Assembly: GCF_900107665.1 (NCBI RefSeq)
Contig: NZ_FNQT01000002.1
Location: 64,286 to 128,285, forward strand
Reading direction: 5' to 3'
Source: Haloplanus vescus
GTDB lineage: Archaea > Halobacteriota > Halobacteria > Halobacteriales > Haloferacaceae
DNA length: 64,000 nucleotides
This document shows positions 33,272 to 41,321 of the stretch, piece by piece. Each line of letters begins with the position of its first letter. The first letter of the stretch is position 1. Under the pieces are notes generated by a model, which saw nothing but the letters and a program-made list of their open reading frames with translations, had not been told where the DNA came from and did no database searches. Both the position numbers and the translations under genes were made by a program.

Positions 33272-34900
33272 TCATCGCCGACGGTACCAGACGCCGCCAC
33301 CGATCACGAGGAGCAGGACCACCGCGATGACGATGGGCACGACCGGCGGCCCGCTCTCGGATTCGTTCACCGGGACGCCGATGGACATGCCGTCCGTGAA
33401 CTTGGTGTCACCGTCGGCTTCGTCGTACCGGACCTCGATGGACGAGGAGTATTCCTTCGGGAGGGCGTCACTCGTCGCGCTGATGCGGAAGGTGGCTGTC
33501 TGCGTCTCTCCCGGCTCCATCTCGCCGAGGAAGGCCCCGTCGTCGGAGGACGACACCGGGTCGCTCGTGAACAGCTGGGCGTTGACCGCGGAGACGGGGT
33601 CGTCGCCCGTGTATTCAATCTGTGCGCTGAGCTGTGCCGTCCCGCCCGGCGTCACTGTCGTCGAGACGTTCCTGACCTCGAACCGGTCGCGTTCGGGTTC
33701 GATCACCGCCGTCTTTCGAATCGGGTTCGACGCCGTCAGCACGTCGCCGTCGGCGTTCTCGTATTCCACGACGAAGTTGAAGGAGTTCGCACCGGGTTCG
33801 GCCTCACTCGGGATGGATGCCGTGAACGACACGTCGGCGGACTCGCCGCCCTCGAGCGTCCCCACCGCGGTTTCACCGTTCGTCGGCGTCACTGTCCCGT
33901 GGTCTTGCATGCGGACGACGACGTTCCGTGCGGGAGCCTCTCCCGTGTTCACGACCTGCCCTGTGATGGTCGCCTCCGACTCGTCGACGCGGAAGTTCGA
34001 CGTGCTGAGGCCCTCCATGGCGAACGTTCGCTCGGGCTGGACCCGCACGCCTGTCGTCAGCGTCTCGGACTGCTGTGCGATGTCGTTCTCGTCGCGGTAG
34101 GAGACGACGGCGTTGACGGGGTAGGTCCCCGGCGAGACGTCGTTGCTCGACCCGACCTGCACCGAGACGCGGTGCGTCTCACCCGGCTCGAGCGACTCCA
34201 CGAACACGCCCGTATCGCCCGACGGATTCGACGGCGTCCCGAAGAACACGCCCGGCGACCCAGAGGACAGTTGCACCGACGCGTTCCGGGCGGTCTGTGA
34301 CCCGCTGTTCTCGATAGTGAACGCGAGCGACCCCGTGTCACCGGCGTACAGTCGGTTCGTGCCCTCGGAGACGATGTCGAACTGCGCCTGCCGGTCGATG
34401 CGAATCGTCAGGTCGGTCGTCTTGGTTCGCTCGGTCCAGACGTACTCGATTTCGGCCGGTCCGGACGGCGTCTCGTCGTAGAGAATCGCGCGAGCGTGTC
34501 GGTACGTTACCTCGACCGGGATGGTGTACGTCCCCGGTTCGGCGTCACCGATTTCGAGATTGAAGTCGAAGCGAGCGCTTCCACCGGGACCGATGCTCCC
34601 CGTCGTGACGGTCCCCGTCTTCACGTCGATGGGGGCGTTAATCTGCCCCTCCTTGACGTCCATTCGGACGCTTCGGGCGGTCTGCACCTGGTCCTCGAAG
34701 CGCCCGATTCCCCCGTCGTCGATGTCGCCGTCGTTGGTCGCGACGACGCTCAGCGTCGCCCGTTGATTCGGCTGGAACGTGTTGTCGGCGACGCTGTACT
34801 GAATCTCTGGATTTCCTGTCACGACACTCGATGCCATCGCGGGGACCACTGGTGCGAGTAGCAGTAGTCCGACGACTGCTAAAATCGTTAGCCGCTTCAT
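33272..34900 (-). CDS. COG1361-type surface protein with repeated CARDB/NPCBM-like beta domains
   Basis: A 542-residue protein. A signal peptide (residues 1-23, ending A-M-A-S) leads to four or so Ig-like beta domains. Each is marked by a pattern like L-E-P-G-E-T-H-R-V-S-V or M-E-P-G-E-T-Q-T-A-T-F and by A-R-N-A-S-V / A-R-N-V-V-V. A C-terminal helix (about 518-538) followed by W-Y-R-R-R anchors it, with the bulk outside. COG1361 proteins occur beside RND exporters, as here (60 bases upstream of it), and probably act as a periplasm-like adaptor. Confidence 0.88.
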   Translation of the reverse strand: MKRLTILAVVGLLLLAPVVPAMASSVVTGNPEIQYSVADNTFQPNQRATLSVVATNDGDIDDGGIGRFEDQVQTARSVRMDVKEGQINAPIDVKTGTVTTGSIGPGGSARFDFNLEIGDAEPGTYTIPVEVTYRHARAILYDETPSGPAEIEYVWTERTKTTDLTIRIDRQAQFDIVSEGTNRLYAGDTGSLAFTIENSGSQTARNASVQLSSGSPGVFFGTPSNPSGDTGVFVESLEPGETHRVSVQVGSSNDVSPGTYPVNAVVSYRDENDIAQQSETLTTGVRVQPERTFAMEGLSTSNFRVDESEATITGQVVNTGEAPARNVVVRMQDHGTVTPTNGETAVGTLEGGESADVSFTASIPSEAEPGANSFNFVVEYENADGDVLTASNPIRKTAVIEPERDRFEVRNVSTTVTPGGTAQLSAQIEYTGDDPVSAVNAQLFTSDPVSSSDDGAFLGEMEPGETQTATFRISATSDALPKEYSSSIEVRYDEADGDTKFTDGMSIGVPVNESESGPPVVPIVIAVVLLLVIGGGVWYRRR

Positions 34901-35027
34901 GGTCGTTCCTGCGTTCCGTCAGCCATAACGATGACGATTAGACGAAATACACAGAAACAGAGTTAAACTGGAAGAACGTTGTAAATCGAGAGGCAGACCC
35001 TGAGCGGAGACTAACGAGCGCTTTGGG

Positions 35028-36059
35028 TCAGTACGACACCCGGACCGTTCGGTCGGTATCACCGTCGACGAGTTTCAACGTCTCGTGGTCGTTATCGAGG
35101 ACCGGTGACGAGGCCCCCCAGTACACCGTGCCCTCGGTGTTTCGTCCCGACCCCATTCGCAGGACGATTTCCTCGCCCGGTCGGAGCGTCTGTCCGTCGA
35201 AGAAGAAGTGCATCTCGTCGTCGCCGACGATGAGATACCAGTCCGAGAGGTCGACGGTTCGACTGCCGGCGTTCTCGATGACCACGTACTCGTCGTTGAG
35301 TGACGCCGCGTCGTCGCCCGGCGGATTCGGATGGATTGCGTCGATACGGACGTTCGAGGCGTTCGCCTCGCGAAGCGGCCGCGAGGGTTCGACGACCGAA
35401 CAGGACCAGACTCCGATGTGGGCGCTCCGGGCGCTCCGCTCTGCGTCAGCGTAGGTCCGGGTCGTCGCTCGGGCGTTCCCGCGTTCGACCAGTCGCCGGT
35501 TGACCGACCGCCCGTCGGCGACGAGGACGGCGCCGTCCTCGCCCGTCCGGACCGACACCGACTCGTCGACCAGCTGTGCTCGGGTGTCGAGTAGCGCCCG
35601 TCGGCCCTCACGGGCGAGACACGCCCGGCCTCGACTCCCGGTCACCACGCCGTCGAAGAGGGCCGGGTCGGCCCCGCCAGCGCTCGGCACGTCGACTCCG
35701 GCGAGTCGGACCGTCCGCGTCTCGCCGTCCATCCGGTACGTGACCCGTCCGCCGTCGCCGACGCCGACGACTGTCGCGTTCGTCCCGTTCGACACCTCGT
35801 GACTCGCCGTCGGCGCTTCGGCCTGTTCCGCCGCCAGTCGCTCGGGCGTCGCCTCGTCGCTCGCCGCTGACACCGTTCGTTCGACATCTGCCGGCGAGTC
35901 GCTGGGCGCCACCTGCGCCGCCACCCCGCCCGTGACCAGCGCCGCCGCAACGACGACGAGCGCGACTCGACGGTCCAGGGCGTCGAATCGGACGACAGCG
36001 TAGGCGCTGGCGGCGAGTACGAGTGCGACGACGAGCGCGAGTGAAGCGAGCGAGAGCAT
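35028..36059 (-). CDS. Membrane-anchored nuclease-like / lamin-tail domain protein
   Basis: A 343-residue protein. Two N-terminal hydrophobic segments (about 1-22 and 31-50) are followed by a thermonuclease-like domain (about 90-215): R-T-V-R-L-A-G-V-D-V-P, then V-N-R-R-L-V-E-R-G-N-A-R-A and A-E-R-S-A-R-S-A-H-I-G-V-W-S-C. The C-terminal 110 residues are a lamin-tail domain (I-D-A-I-H-P-N-P-P-G-D-D, N-D-E-Y-V-V-I-E-N-A-G-S). The combination suggests an extracellular nucleic-acid-degrading or binding protein. I cannot confirm all SNase catalytic residues, so activity is uncertain. Confidence 0.78.
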   Translation of the reverse strand: MLSLASLALVVALVLAASAYAVVRFDALDRRVALVVVAAALVTGGVAAQVAPSDSPADVERTVSAASDEATPERLAAEQAEAPTASHEVSNGTNATVVGVGDGGRVTYRMDGETRTVRLAGVDVPSAGGADPALFDGVVTGSRGRACLAREGRRALLDTRAQLVDESVSVRTGEDGAVLVADGRSVNRRLVERGNARATTRTYADAERSARSAHIGVWSCSVVEPSRPLREANASNVRIDAIHPNPPGDDAASLNDEYVVIENAGSRTVDLSDWYLIVGDDEMHFFFDGQTLRPGEEIVLRMGSGRNTEGTVYWGASSPVLDNDHETLKLVDGDTDRTVRVSY

Positions 36060-36114
36060 CGTGTGCCGCGTTGCTCACGCTGGGTGTGCGAGCGACTTAG
36101 TTATTCGCCTGCCG

Positions 36115-36708
36115 TCACAGGAATCGGATTCGGCGGACCGTGAGTTCGAGGCTGAAACGCTCGGGGTCGGTCGACTCCTGTGCCTGGCCGTCGCGCTCGA
36201 ATCGGACCGTACCGCGGACGCGTTCCGTCTCGTCGGCGGGCAGTCCGTCGCGCCCGTCATCGTCGTCATCGTCGTCGCTGTCGAACCAGAACCGGGGGTA
36301 GCTCGTCGCGACGATTCGCGAGTAATCCTCGTGTTCGTACCGGACGCGAAGCCGGAATTCGACGTCGCTGATGGTCCGACCGCTCGTGTTCTCGACGTCG
36401 AATCGGTAGACGATAGTCGCGAACTTCTCCAGCTGACTCAGTTCGAACACGAACGCCCGATTTTCGACCTCGATGTTCTCGCTCGGTACCCGAAGCGGCC
36501 GTTCGGTGGGCGTGGCTCGCGGCGTTTCGGTGCGCCGAGTCGTCGGCCTCGCCGTCGCCGTCGCGGTGGGTGTCCCGGTCCCACGGGTCGGCGTCGCCGT
36601 CTCCTCGATGAACAGTCCGCTACAGCCAGCAAGCGACGCCAGCGCTCCAACTCCGACGCCGAGGAGTGCTCGGCGCGCGACACGGTCCTCGCCCATCGAC
36701 CCGGACAT
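36115..36708 (-). CDS. Tat lipoprotein with a beta-sandwich domain
   Basis: A 197-residue protein; a second ATG at 36696 would shorten it by four residues. Twin-arginine A-R-R-A-L-L-G and lipobox L-A-G-C (about residue 28) indicate a lipid-anchored surface protein. A Thr/Pro/Arg-rich linker (about 35-70) precedes a beta domain with V-Y-R-F-D-V-E-N-T-S-G-R-T-I-S-D-V-E-F. An Asp run (S-D-D-D-D-D-D-D-G) sits in a surface loop. FxLYD-like; function unknown. Confidence 0.78.
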   Translation of the reverse strand: MSGSMGEDRVARRALLGVGVGALASLAGCSGLFIEETATPTRGTGTPTATATARPTTRRTETPRATPTERPLRVPSENIEVENRAFVFELSQLEKFATIVYRFDVENTSGRTISDVEFRLRVRYEHEDYSRIVATSYPRFWFDSDDDDDDDGRDGLPADETERVRGTVRFERDGQAQESTDPERFSLELTVRRIRFL

Positions 36709-36812
36709 GGACTGGCGACGGGATTAAACCTCGCCCTTCGTGTGTCATCCGCTGTCAAATCCGGCTGTCGCTCGCGCGAACGCTTTTGCACTCTCGACAC
36801 GAACCGTCGCCC

Positions 36813-37487
36813 ATGACCTACGAGGCGGTCCTGTTCGACAACGACGGCGTCCTCGTCGAACCGGTCGGCCGGTCGGTGCTCCGGCGCGCGACGTGGGAGG
36901 CCTTCGACGCACTCGGCGTCTCTGACCCGGACCCGGACGACGTCGACCGCCTCTCCATCGGCGTGACGCCCGACGTACTCGCCGACGTGTGTGACGACTA
37001 CGGCCTCGCCCCCGAACGCTTCTGGCGCGCCCGCGACTACCACTCCTCGCACGCTCAGCGGGCCGAACTCCGCGCCGGCCGGGCCGCCCTCTACGACGAC
37101 TTCGACGCCGTCCGCGACATCGACGCCCCGCGCGGCATCGTCAGTTCGAACCAGCAAGACACCGTCGAGTTCATGCACGACTTCTTCGCGACGCGCGACC
37201 TCTTCCAGACCGCCTACGGGCGGACGCCGACGCTCCAGAGTCTCGCCCGGAAGAAGCCCGACCCCCACTATCTCCACCGCGCCCTCGCCGACCTCGACGT
37301 CGAATCTGCGCTCTTCGTCGGCGACAGCGAATCTGACCTGCTGGCCGCCCGGAACGCCGGTCTCGACGCCGCGTTCATCCGACGCCCCCACCGCGAGTCC
37401 TACGACCCCTCGGTCACGCCGACGTACGAACTCGACGGCCTGGCCGACCTCCTCGCCCTCGACCGCGTGCCCGTCCGCGGGCGGTAG
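36813..37487 (+). CDS. HAD-superfamily phosphatase
   Basis: A 224-residue protein from ATG 36813. HAD motif I is F-D-N-D-G-V-L-V (nucleophile Asp 9, second Asp 11). Motif II is I-V-S-S-N-Q-Q, motif III K-K-P-D-P-H-Y, and motif IV V-G-D-S-E-S-D. The helical cap between motifs I and II is of subclass I, as in phosphoglycolate phosphatases. Substrate unknown. The first HAD motif has Asn between the two Asp residues, which is allowed. Confidence 0.9.
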   Translation: MTYEAVLFDNDGVLVEPVGRSVLRRATWEAFDALGVSDPDPDDVDRLSIGVTPDVLADVCDDYGLAPERFWRARDYHSSHAQRAELRAGRAALYDDFDAVRDIDAPRGIVSSNQQDTVEFMHDFFATRDLFQTAYGRTPTLQSLARKKPDPHYLHRALADLDVESALFVGDSESDLLAARNAGLDAAFIRRPHRESYDPSVTPTYELDGLADLLALDRVPVRGR

Positions 37488-37524
37488 CCCCCGAGGCTAA
37501 ATCGCTCCAGTTCCTACCCCGGGT

Positions 37525-37929
37525 ATGAGCGACGACCAGCGAACGCTCGCGGACCTGTCCGAGGACGAGTGGCGCGACCGACTCTCCGAGGACGAGTACA
37601 ACATCCTTCGCGAGCGCGGCACCGAACCGAAGTTCAGCGGTGACCTCCTCGACGAATCGCGAGACGGCACCTTCGTCTGTGCCGGCTGTGGCGCCGAACT
37701 CTTCGACGCCGACACGAAGTTCGGCTCCGGGACGGGGTGGCCGAGCTTCTACGACGCCCGCGAGGACGCCGTCGAGTTCGAGACGGACACGCGCCACGGG
37801 ATGACGAGAACGGAGGTTAACTGCGCCGCCTGCGGCGGCCATCTCGGGCACGTCTTCGAGGACGGCCCCGACCCGACCGGCGAGCGCTACTGCATCAACT
37901 CCGTCGCGCTCGATTTCGACCCAGACTAG
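37525..37929 (+). CDS. msrB: Peptide-methionine (R)-S-oxide reductase MsrB
   Basis: A 134-residue protein. It reduces R-methionine sulfoxide in proteins. Zinc cysteines are C-A-G-C (52, 55) and C-A-A-C (100, 103). The catalytic cysteine is in R-Y-C-I-N-S (Cys 123). The substrate-binding G-T-G-W-P-S-F and G-H-L-G-H-V-F are intact. Length is typical. No msrA is adjacent. The stop overlaps the convergent universal stress gene by four bases. Confidence 0.96.
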   Translation: MSDDQRTLADLSEDEWRDRLSEDEYNILRERGTEPKFSGDLLDESRDGTFVCAGCGAELFDADTKFGSGTGWPSFYDAREDAVEFETDTRHGMTRTEVNCAACGGHLGHVFEDGPDPTGERYCINSVALDFDPD

Positions 37930-38351
37930 GTGATGTTGACCGTCAGCACCGGCACGTCAGACATGGTCACGACCTTCTGCGAGACGCTCCCGAGCATGTT
38001 TCGCTCGTACTCGGCGCCGTGAGTTCCCATGACGACGAGGTCGATGCCCGCTTCGCCGATGTAGTCGAGCACTTCGTCGGCGGGGTTGCCTTTCCGGATG
38101 GCGGTGCGGACGGTGACGCCCTCGCGTTCGAGGCGGCTGGCCACCTCGGTCGTCGCCGCTTCTCCTTCCTCGCGGAGGCCGGCGACCACGTCGGATTTCA
38201 TGCCCTCCTGTAGCGTCAGGAACGAGCGGTCGTCGACGACGTACAGGGCGTGGACCGTGGCGTCGCGGCGCGCGGCGATGTCTGCTGCGTGGTCGATCAC
38301 CGCGTCCATCGATTCGCTCCCGTCCGTCGGGAGCAGAATGTCGTCGTACAT
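37926..38351 (-). CDS. Universal stress protein (UspA family)
   Basis: A 141-residue protein of the ATP-binding type: the start I-L-L-P-T-D-G-S-E and the loop [17 protein letters not shown] follow the G-2x-G-9x-G-S rule. Cytosolic alpha/beta fold, dimer expected. Haloarchaea carry many copies, and the specific stress cannot be told from sequence. Confidence 0.92.
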   Translation of the reverse strand: MYDDILLPTDGSESMDAVIDHAADIAARRDATVHALYVVDDRSFLTLQEGMKSDVVAGLREEGEAATTEVASRLEREGVTVRTAIRKGNPADEVLDYIGEAGIDLVVMGTHGAEYERNMLGSVSQKVVTMSDVPVLTVNIT

Positions 38352-38404
38352 CGTGTAGCCGCCGCTTCGGCGCGTACCCCCACACCCTTTTCGGTTCCGC
38401 GCGC

Positions 38405-38659
38405 TCAGTGAGTCAGCAACAGGATTCGCTCCGCCGTCCGCGCGAGACAGAACGGCGCGTCCGGCGGGTTTGTGAAACTCACTTGCTCGTCCGTCGAGAC
38501 GAACAGGCGGTCGAACGGCTGGTCACAGACCGGACAGACGTAGTCCGAGCGGTTCGATAGGTACATCGACGAGCCGTCCTGTCGCTGGAGTTTCAGCCCC
38601 GCGCGGTAGTCGTGGACGTCGAACCCGTCCGAGAGGTCGAGCCGTTCCCCGTCGGCCAT
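38405..38659 (-). CDS. DUF7385-type small protein with a CxxC zinc site
   Basis: An 84-residue protein. A lysine/arginine-containing strand (Y-R-A-G-L-K-L-Q-R) leads to V-C-P-V-C-D-Q-P-F-D-R-L-F-V-S, a CxxC knuckle. A C-terminal A-P-F-C-L-A-R-T may supply another thiol. It resembles a haloarchaeal family sometimes called a flagella cluster protein, now DUF7385, but I see no archaellum genes here. It is 31 bases upstream of the next gene on its strand. Confidence 0.75.
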   Translation of the reverse strand: MADGERLDLSDGFDVHDYRAGLKLQRQDGSSMYLSNRSDYVCPVCDQPFDRLFVSTDEQVSFTNPPDAPFCLARTAERILLLTH

Positions 38660-38690
38660 AGCGGGTGGCCGCAGGCGACGACGAAAGCCG

Positions 38691-39422
38691 TTACGGCTCG
38701 TCGCCCGCCGCGACGATGTCGTTGCGGAGGGTGCCGACGCCCTCGTAGGTTATCTCGATGGTGTCGCCCGGTTCGAGGAGGCCGGGGTTGGCCGGACTGC
38801 CGAACGAAATCACGTCGCCCGGGCGGAACGTGTATCGCTCCGAGAGGAAGGCGACGATTTCCTCCGGCGAGAAGATCATCTCGTCGGTCGTCGCCGACTG
38901 CCGTTGCTCGCCCGAGATGACCGTCTCCATCGCCATCCCGTCGAGGTCCGGGTCCGTCTCTATCCATGGACCGAGCGGCGCCGCGCAGTCGAACGTCTTC
39001 CGGGCCGTCCGGCGGTCCTGGTCGTACGCGTCGAGGTCGTTCAGAATCGTATATCCGCGGAGCGCGTCGTCCACCTCGTCGACCGAGAGGTCGTGACATC
39101 GCTCGCCGATGACGGCCGCGAGTTCGCCCGCGTACGTGAACGAACTCACCCAGTCGGGGTATTCGATGGGCTCCTCGGGCGGGTGGAGCGCGTGCGGCGG
39201 CTTGATGAACCAGTCCGGGCGGTCGGGCAGGTCACCCTCGCCCATCTGCTCGATTTTCGCGCCGAAGTTCCGGCCGGTACAGAAGATGGCGTCGGGGTCA
39301 CAAGGCGCCATCAACTGCGCGTCGTCGCCGACGGTGTAGGTGTCGCCCTCGACGGTCACGTCGCCGTCGTCGTACTCGCCCGTGAGAATCCCCTTCGATG
39401 TCGCGATGCGTGCCAGTTTCAT
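38691..39422 (-). CDS. Fumarylacetoacetate hydrolase family protein
   Basis: A 243-residue protein. The FAH fold is shown by I-F-C-T-G-R-N-F near residue 48, W-F-I-K-P-P-H-A-L, E-L-A-A-V-I-G metal-site region, and G-Y-T-I-L-N-D-L-D-A-Y-D. P-G-D-V-I-S-F-G-S-P follows near the C-terminus. Members cleave or decarboxylate 2-keto acids with a C-C bond, or are fumarylpyruvate/acylpyruvate hydrolases. A metal-binding Glu-rich triad appears conserved, although the first Glu position is ambiguous by eye. Substrate unassigned. Confidence 0.88.
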   Translation of the reverse strand: MKLARIATSKGILTGEYDDGDVTVEGDTYTVGDDAQLMAPCDPDAIFCTGRNFGAKIEQMGEGDLPDRPDWFIKPPHALHPPEEPIEYPDWVSSFTYAGELAAVIGERCHDLSVDEVDDALRGYTILNDLDAYDQDRRTARKTFDCAAPLGPWIETDPDLDGMAMETVISGEQRQSATTDEMIFSPEEIVAFLSERYTFRPGDVISFGSPANPGLLEPGDTIEITYEGVGTLRNDIVAAGDEP

Positions 39423-39467
39423 GGCGGCGACGACGGCCGCCCCCTGTCTATTGGTTTCGCTTTCGCT

Positions 39468-40082
39468 CTAGGCCAACTGCGCGAACGCGAGCGTCCCGCT
39501 GATGTTGTCGATGTACGCCTCGACGACCTGCCCCTCCTGTGCGCCGGGGACGAAGATGGTGTACTTTCCCTTCTCCGCGACGCCGTCGCCCTTGCGGCCG
39601 GTGCCCGTAATCTGCACCTGGTAGGTCTTCCCCTCTTCGAGCGTCGCCTGCCCCGACGAGGAGCCGGTCTGCGTGGGTCGCTTCTGGACGGGTCGGAACG
39701 CCCCACACGCCGTACAGCGGAGCATGTCGACGCCGTCCTCGCGGACGAGGTTGGTGTCGGGGAGGCCACACTCGGAACAGGTGACGAACTCGGTGACGTA
39801 GGCGTCGAGGGCGGCGTCGAAGTCGTCGACCGTGAACGAGCCGTTGTAGCGGGCGCGGTCACCGTCGAACTGCCCGTTCGTCCCGAGTTCGCGCTGGATG
39901 GAGCGGTGCAGGTGTTTCGGGTCGCGCCCGAGGGCGTCTGCGATGTCGCCCAGGTTCGTCAGGCGCGTGAAGGCGCCGTCGGTTTCGCCGGCGGGGTCGG
40001 GAACCTGCAGGCGGTCGCCCGCTTCGCGGGTTCGCTCCGGGAGCGTGTCGTACGCTCGGTCGAGTGCTGAATCGTAGTTCAT
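39468..40082 (-). CDS. Translation initiation factor aIF2 subunit beta with a C-terminal TRAM domain
   Basis: A 204-residue protein. Residues 1-100 are the aIF2-beta core (Y-D-S-A-L-D-R-A-Y, L-G-R-D-P-K-H-L-H-R). The zinc ribbon is C-S-E-C (102, 105) and C-T-A-C (123, 126). The last 60 residues form a TRAM RNA-binding domain (G-K-T-Y-Q-V-Q-I-T-G-T-G-R-K-G-D-G-V), here fused to the factor, as is common in haloarchaea. As part of the heterotrimer it delivers initiator tRNA. The role of the TRAM domain is not known. Confidence 0.93.
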   Translation of the reverse strand: MNYDSALDRAYDTLPERTREAGDRLQVPDPAGETDGAFTRLTNLGDIADALGRDPKHLHRSIQRELGTNGQFDGDRARYNGSFTVDDFDAALDAYVTEFVTCSECGLPDTNLVREDGVDMLRCTACGAFRPVQKRPTQTGSSSGQATLEEGKTYQVQITGTGRKGDGVAEKGKYTIFVPGAQEGQVVEAYIDNISGTLAFAQLA

Positions 40083-40140
40083 ACGATGATGACGGCCTGC
40101 CGTCGTAAATCCGTTCCGTGACGCGCGCTCACACGCCCGT

Positions 40141-40213
40141 GATACGGTTTATTGTAAGTCAGTACCGGCCCGTCTCGGCGAACCACCGGCAAACAGTTAC
40201 AATAATCCGTATC
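40141..40213. repeat. 17-bp inverted repeat flanking a 39-base spacer
   Basis: Left arm 40141-40157 (GATACGGTTTATTGTAA) and right arm 40197-40213 (TTACAATAATCCGTATC) are reverse complements at 16 of 17 positions. The right arm overlaps the stop codon of the lyase gene. AT-rich arms stand out. Possibilities are a long hairpin terminating the lyase/CoA-transferase transcript, paired regulator sites, or the ends of a decayed element. Confidence 0.75.
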
Positions 40214-41321
40214 AGTCCGGCGTCTCGAACGTCGACTCCGCCAACGCCGTCGCCGCCGCGGCGTCGAGCGGTCCTCGCTCCGCCAGTCGGTCGAGGAGCG
40301 TGGCCACGCGCGCTTCGGTCGGGTCGACACCCACCGCCGACAGCAGGGCGCGTGCGCTCCCCCGCCCGCTCCCGGCGCCGAACACTAGGCGGCGCTCGCC
40401 CCCGAACGTCGCGGGGTCGAACGGTTCGAACGTCCCCGGGTCGTCGAGCATCGCCGCGGTGTGGATGCCCGACTCGTGGGTCGTCACCGCGTCGCCGAGG
40501 ACGGGCGTTCGGGGGTCGACCGACTCCCCGAGGGCGTCGAGCGCGGCCCGACAGGCGGGGACGAGTTCGGCCCGGTCGACCGCCGCCGCGCAGTCGCCCG
40601 CGCCGTCCACCGCGTCGGCGACGACGACGCGTTCCAGCGCCGCGTTGCCCGCGCGTTCGCCGAGGGCCGCGACGCTCACGTCCGCCGTCGTCGCGCCCGC
40701 GCCCACCGCGGCCAGCGTGTTCGCCACCGCGACGCCCAGGTCGTCGTGGAAGTGGACGCCGAGTCGGTCGCCGTCCATCCGTTCACACAGGTCGCTCACG
40801 ATGCTCCGGACGCGGTCCGGCGTCCGGGCGCCGACCGTGTCCGCGACGGTTATCGTCGGCACCGACGGGAACGCCGCGACGGCGTCGACCAGTCTGTCCG
40901 TGGGCGTTCGGAACCCGTCGACGAAGGTGAGGTGCGCGGCCGCGCCGCCGTCGCGTGCGCGGTCCAGCGCTTCGCCCGCCATCGACAGCGCCGCCTCCCG
41001 CGACTCCCCGAGGACGTGTTCCAGCTGTCGCTCCGAGGTGGGGACGATGACCTCGATGACGTCCGCGTCGGCGTCGAGGGCCGCCTCCACGTCGCCCATC
41101 CTCGCGCGGGCGAGGCCGACCACGTCGGCGTCGACACTCTCCGACAGCTGCCGAATCGCCTCGCGGTCCGTCTCGCCAACGACCGGGAAGCCGGCCTGAA
41201 TCGCGTCGACGCCGAGGCGGTCGAGGGCCTCCCCGGCCTCGACGCGGGCGTCGACGCCGTACTCGCGGCCGGGCATCTGCGCCCCCTCTCTAATCGTCAC
41301 GTCGCGCAGCGAGACGCCCAT
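40212..41321 (-). CDS. DRE-TIM metallolyase of the isopropylmalate/homocitrate synthase family, divergent
   Basis: A 369-residue barrel protein. The N-terminus reads L-R-D-V-T-I-R-E-G-A-Q where the family normally has T-T-L-R-D-G-x-Q, so the metal-binding Asp is Glu. The H-F-H-D-D-L-G-V-A-V-A-N motif (metal His pair) is intact, and so are T-V-A-D-T-V-G and T-H-E-S-G-I-H. It lacks the C-terminal LeuA regulatory domain. The ATG overlaps the stop of the upstream CoA-transferase by one base (TGATG). A CoA-ester synthase or lyase acting with that transferase is likely; the substrate is unknown. Confidence 0.82.
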   Translation of the reverse strand: MGVSLRDVTIREGAQMPGREYGVDARVEAGEALDRLGVDAIQAGFPVVGETDREAIRQLSESVDADVVGLARARMGDVEAALDADADVIEVIVPTSERQLEHVLGESREAALSMAGEALDRARDGGAAAHLTFVDGFRTPTDRLVDAVAAFPSVPTITVADTVGARTPDRVRSIVSDLCERMDGDRLGVHFHDDLGVAVANTLAAVGAGATTADVSVAALGERAGNAALERVVVADAVDGAGDCAAAVDRAELVPACRAALDALGESVDPRTPVLGDAVTTHESGIHTAAMLDDPGTFEPFDPATFGGERRLVFGAGSGRGSARALLSAVGVDPTEARVATLLDRLAERGPLDAAAATALAESTFETPD

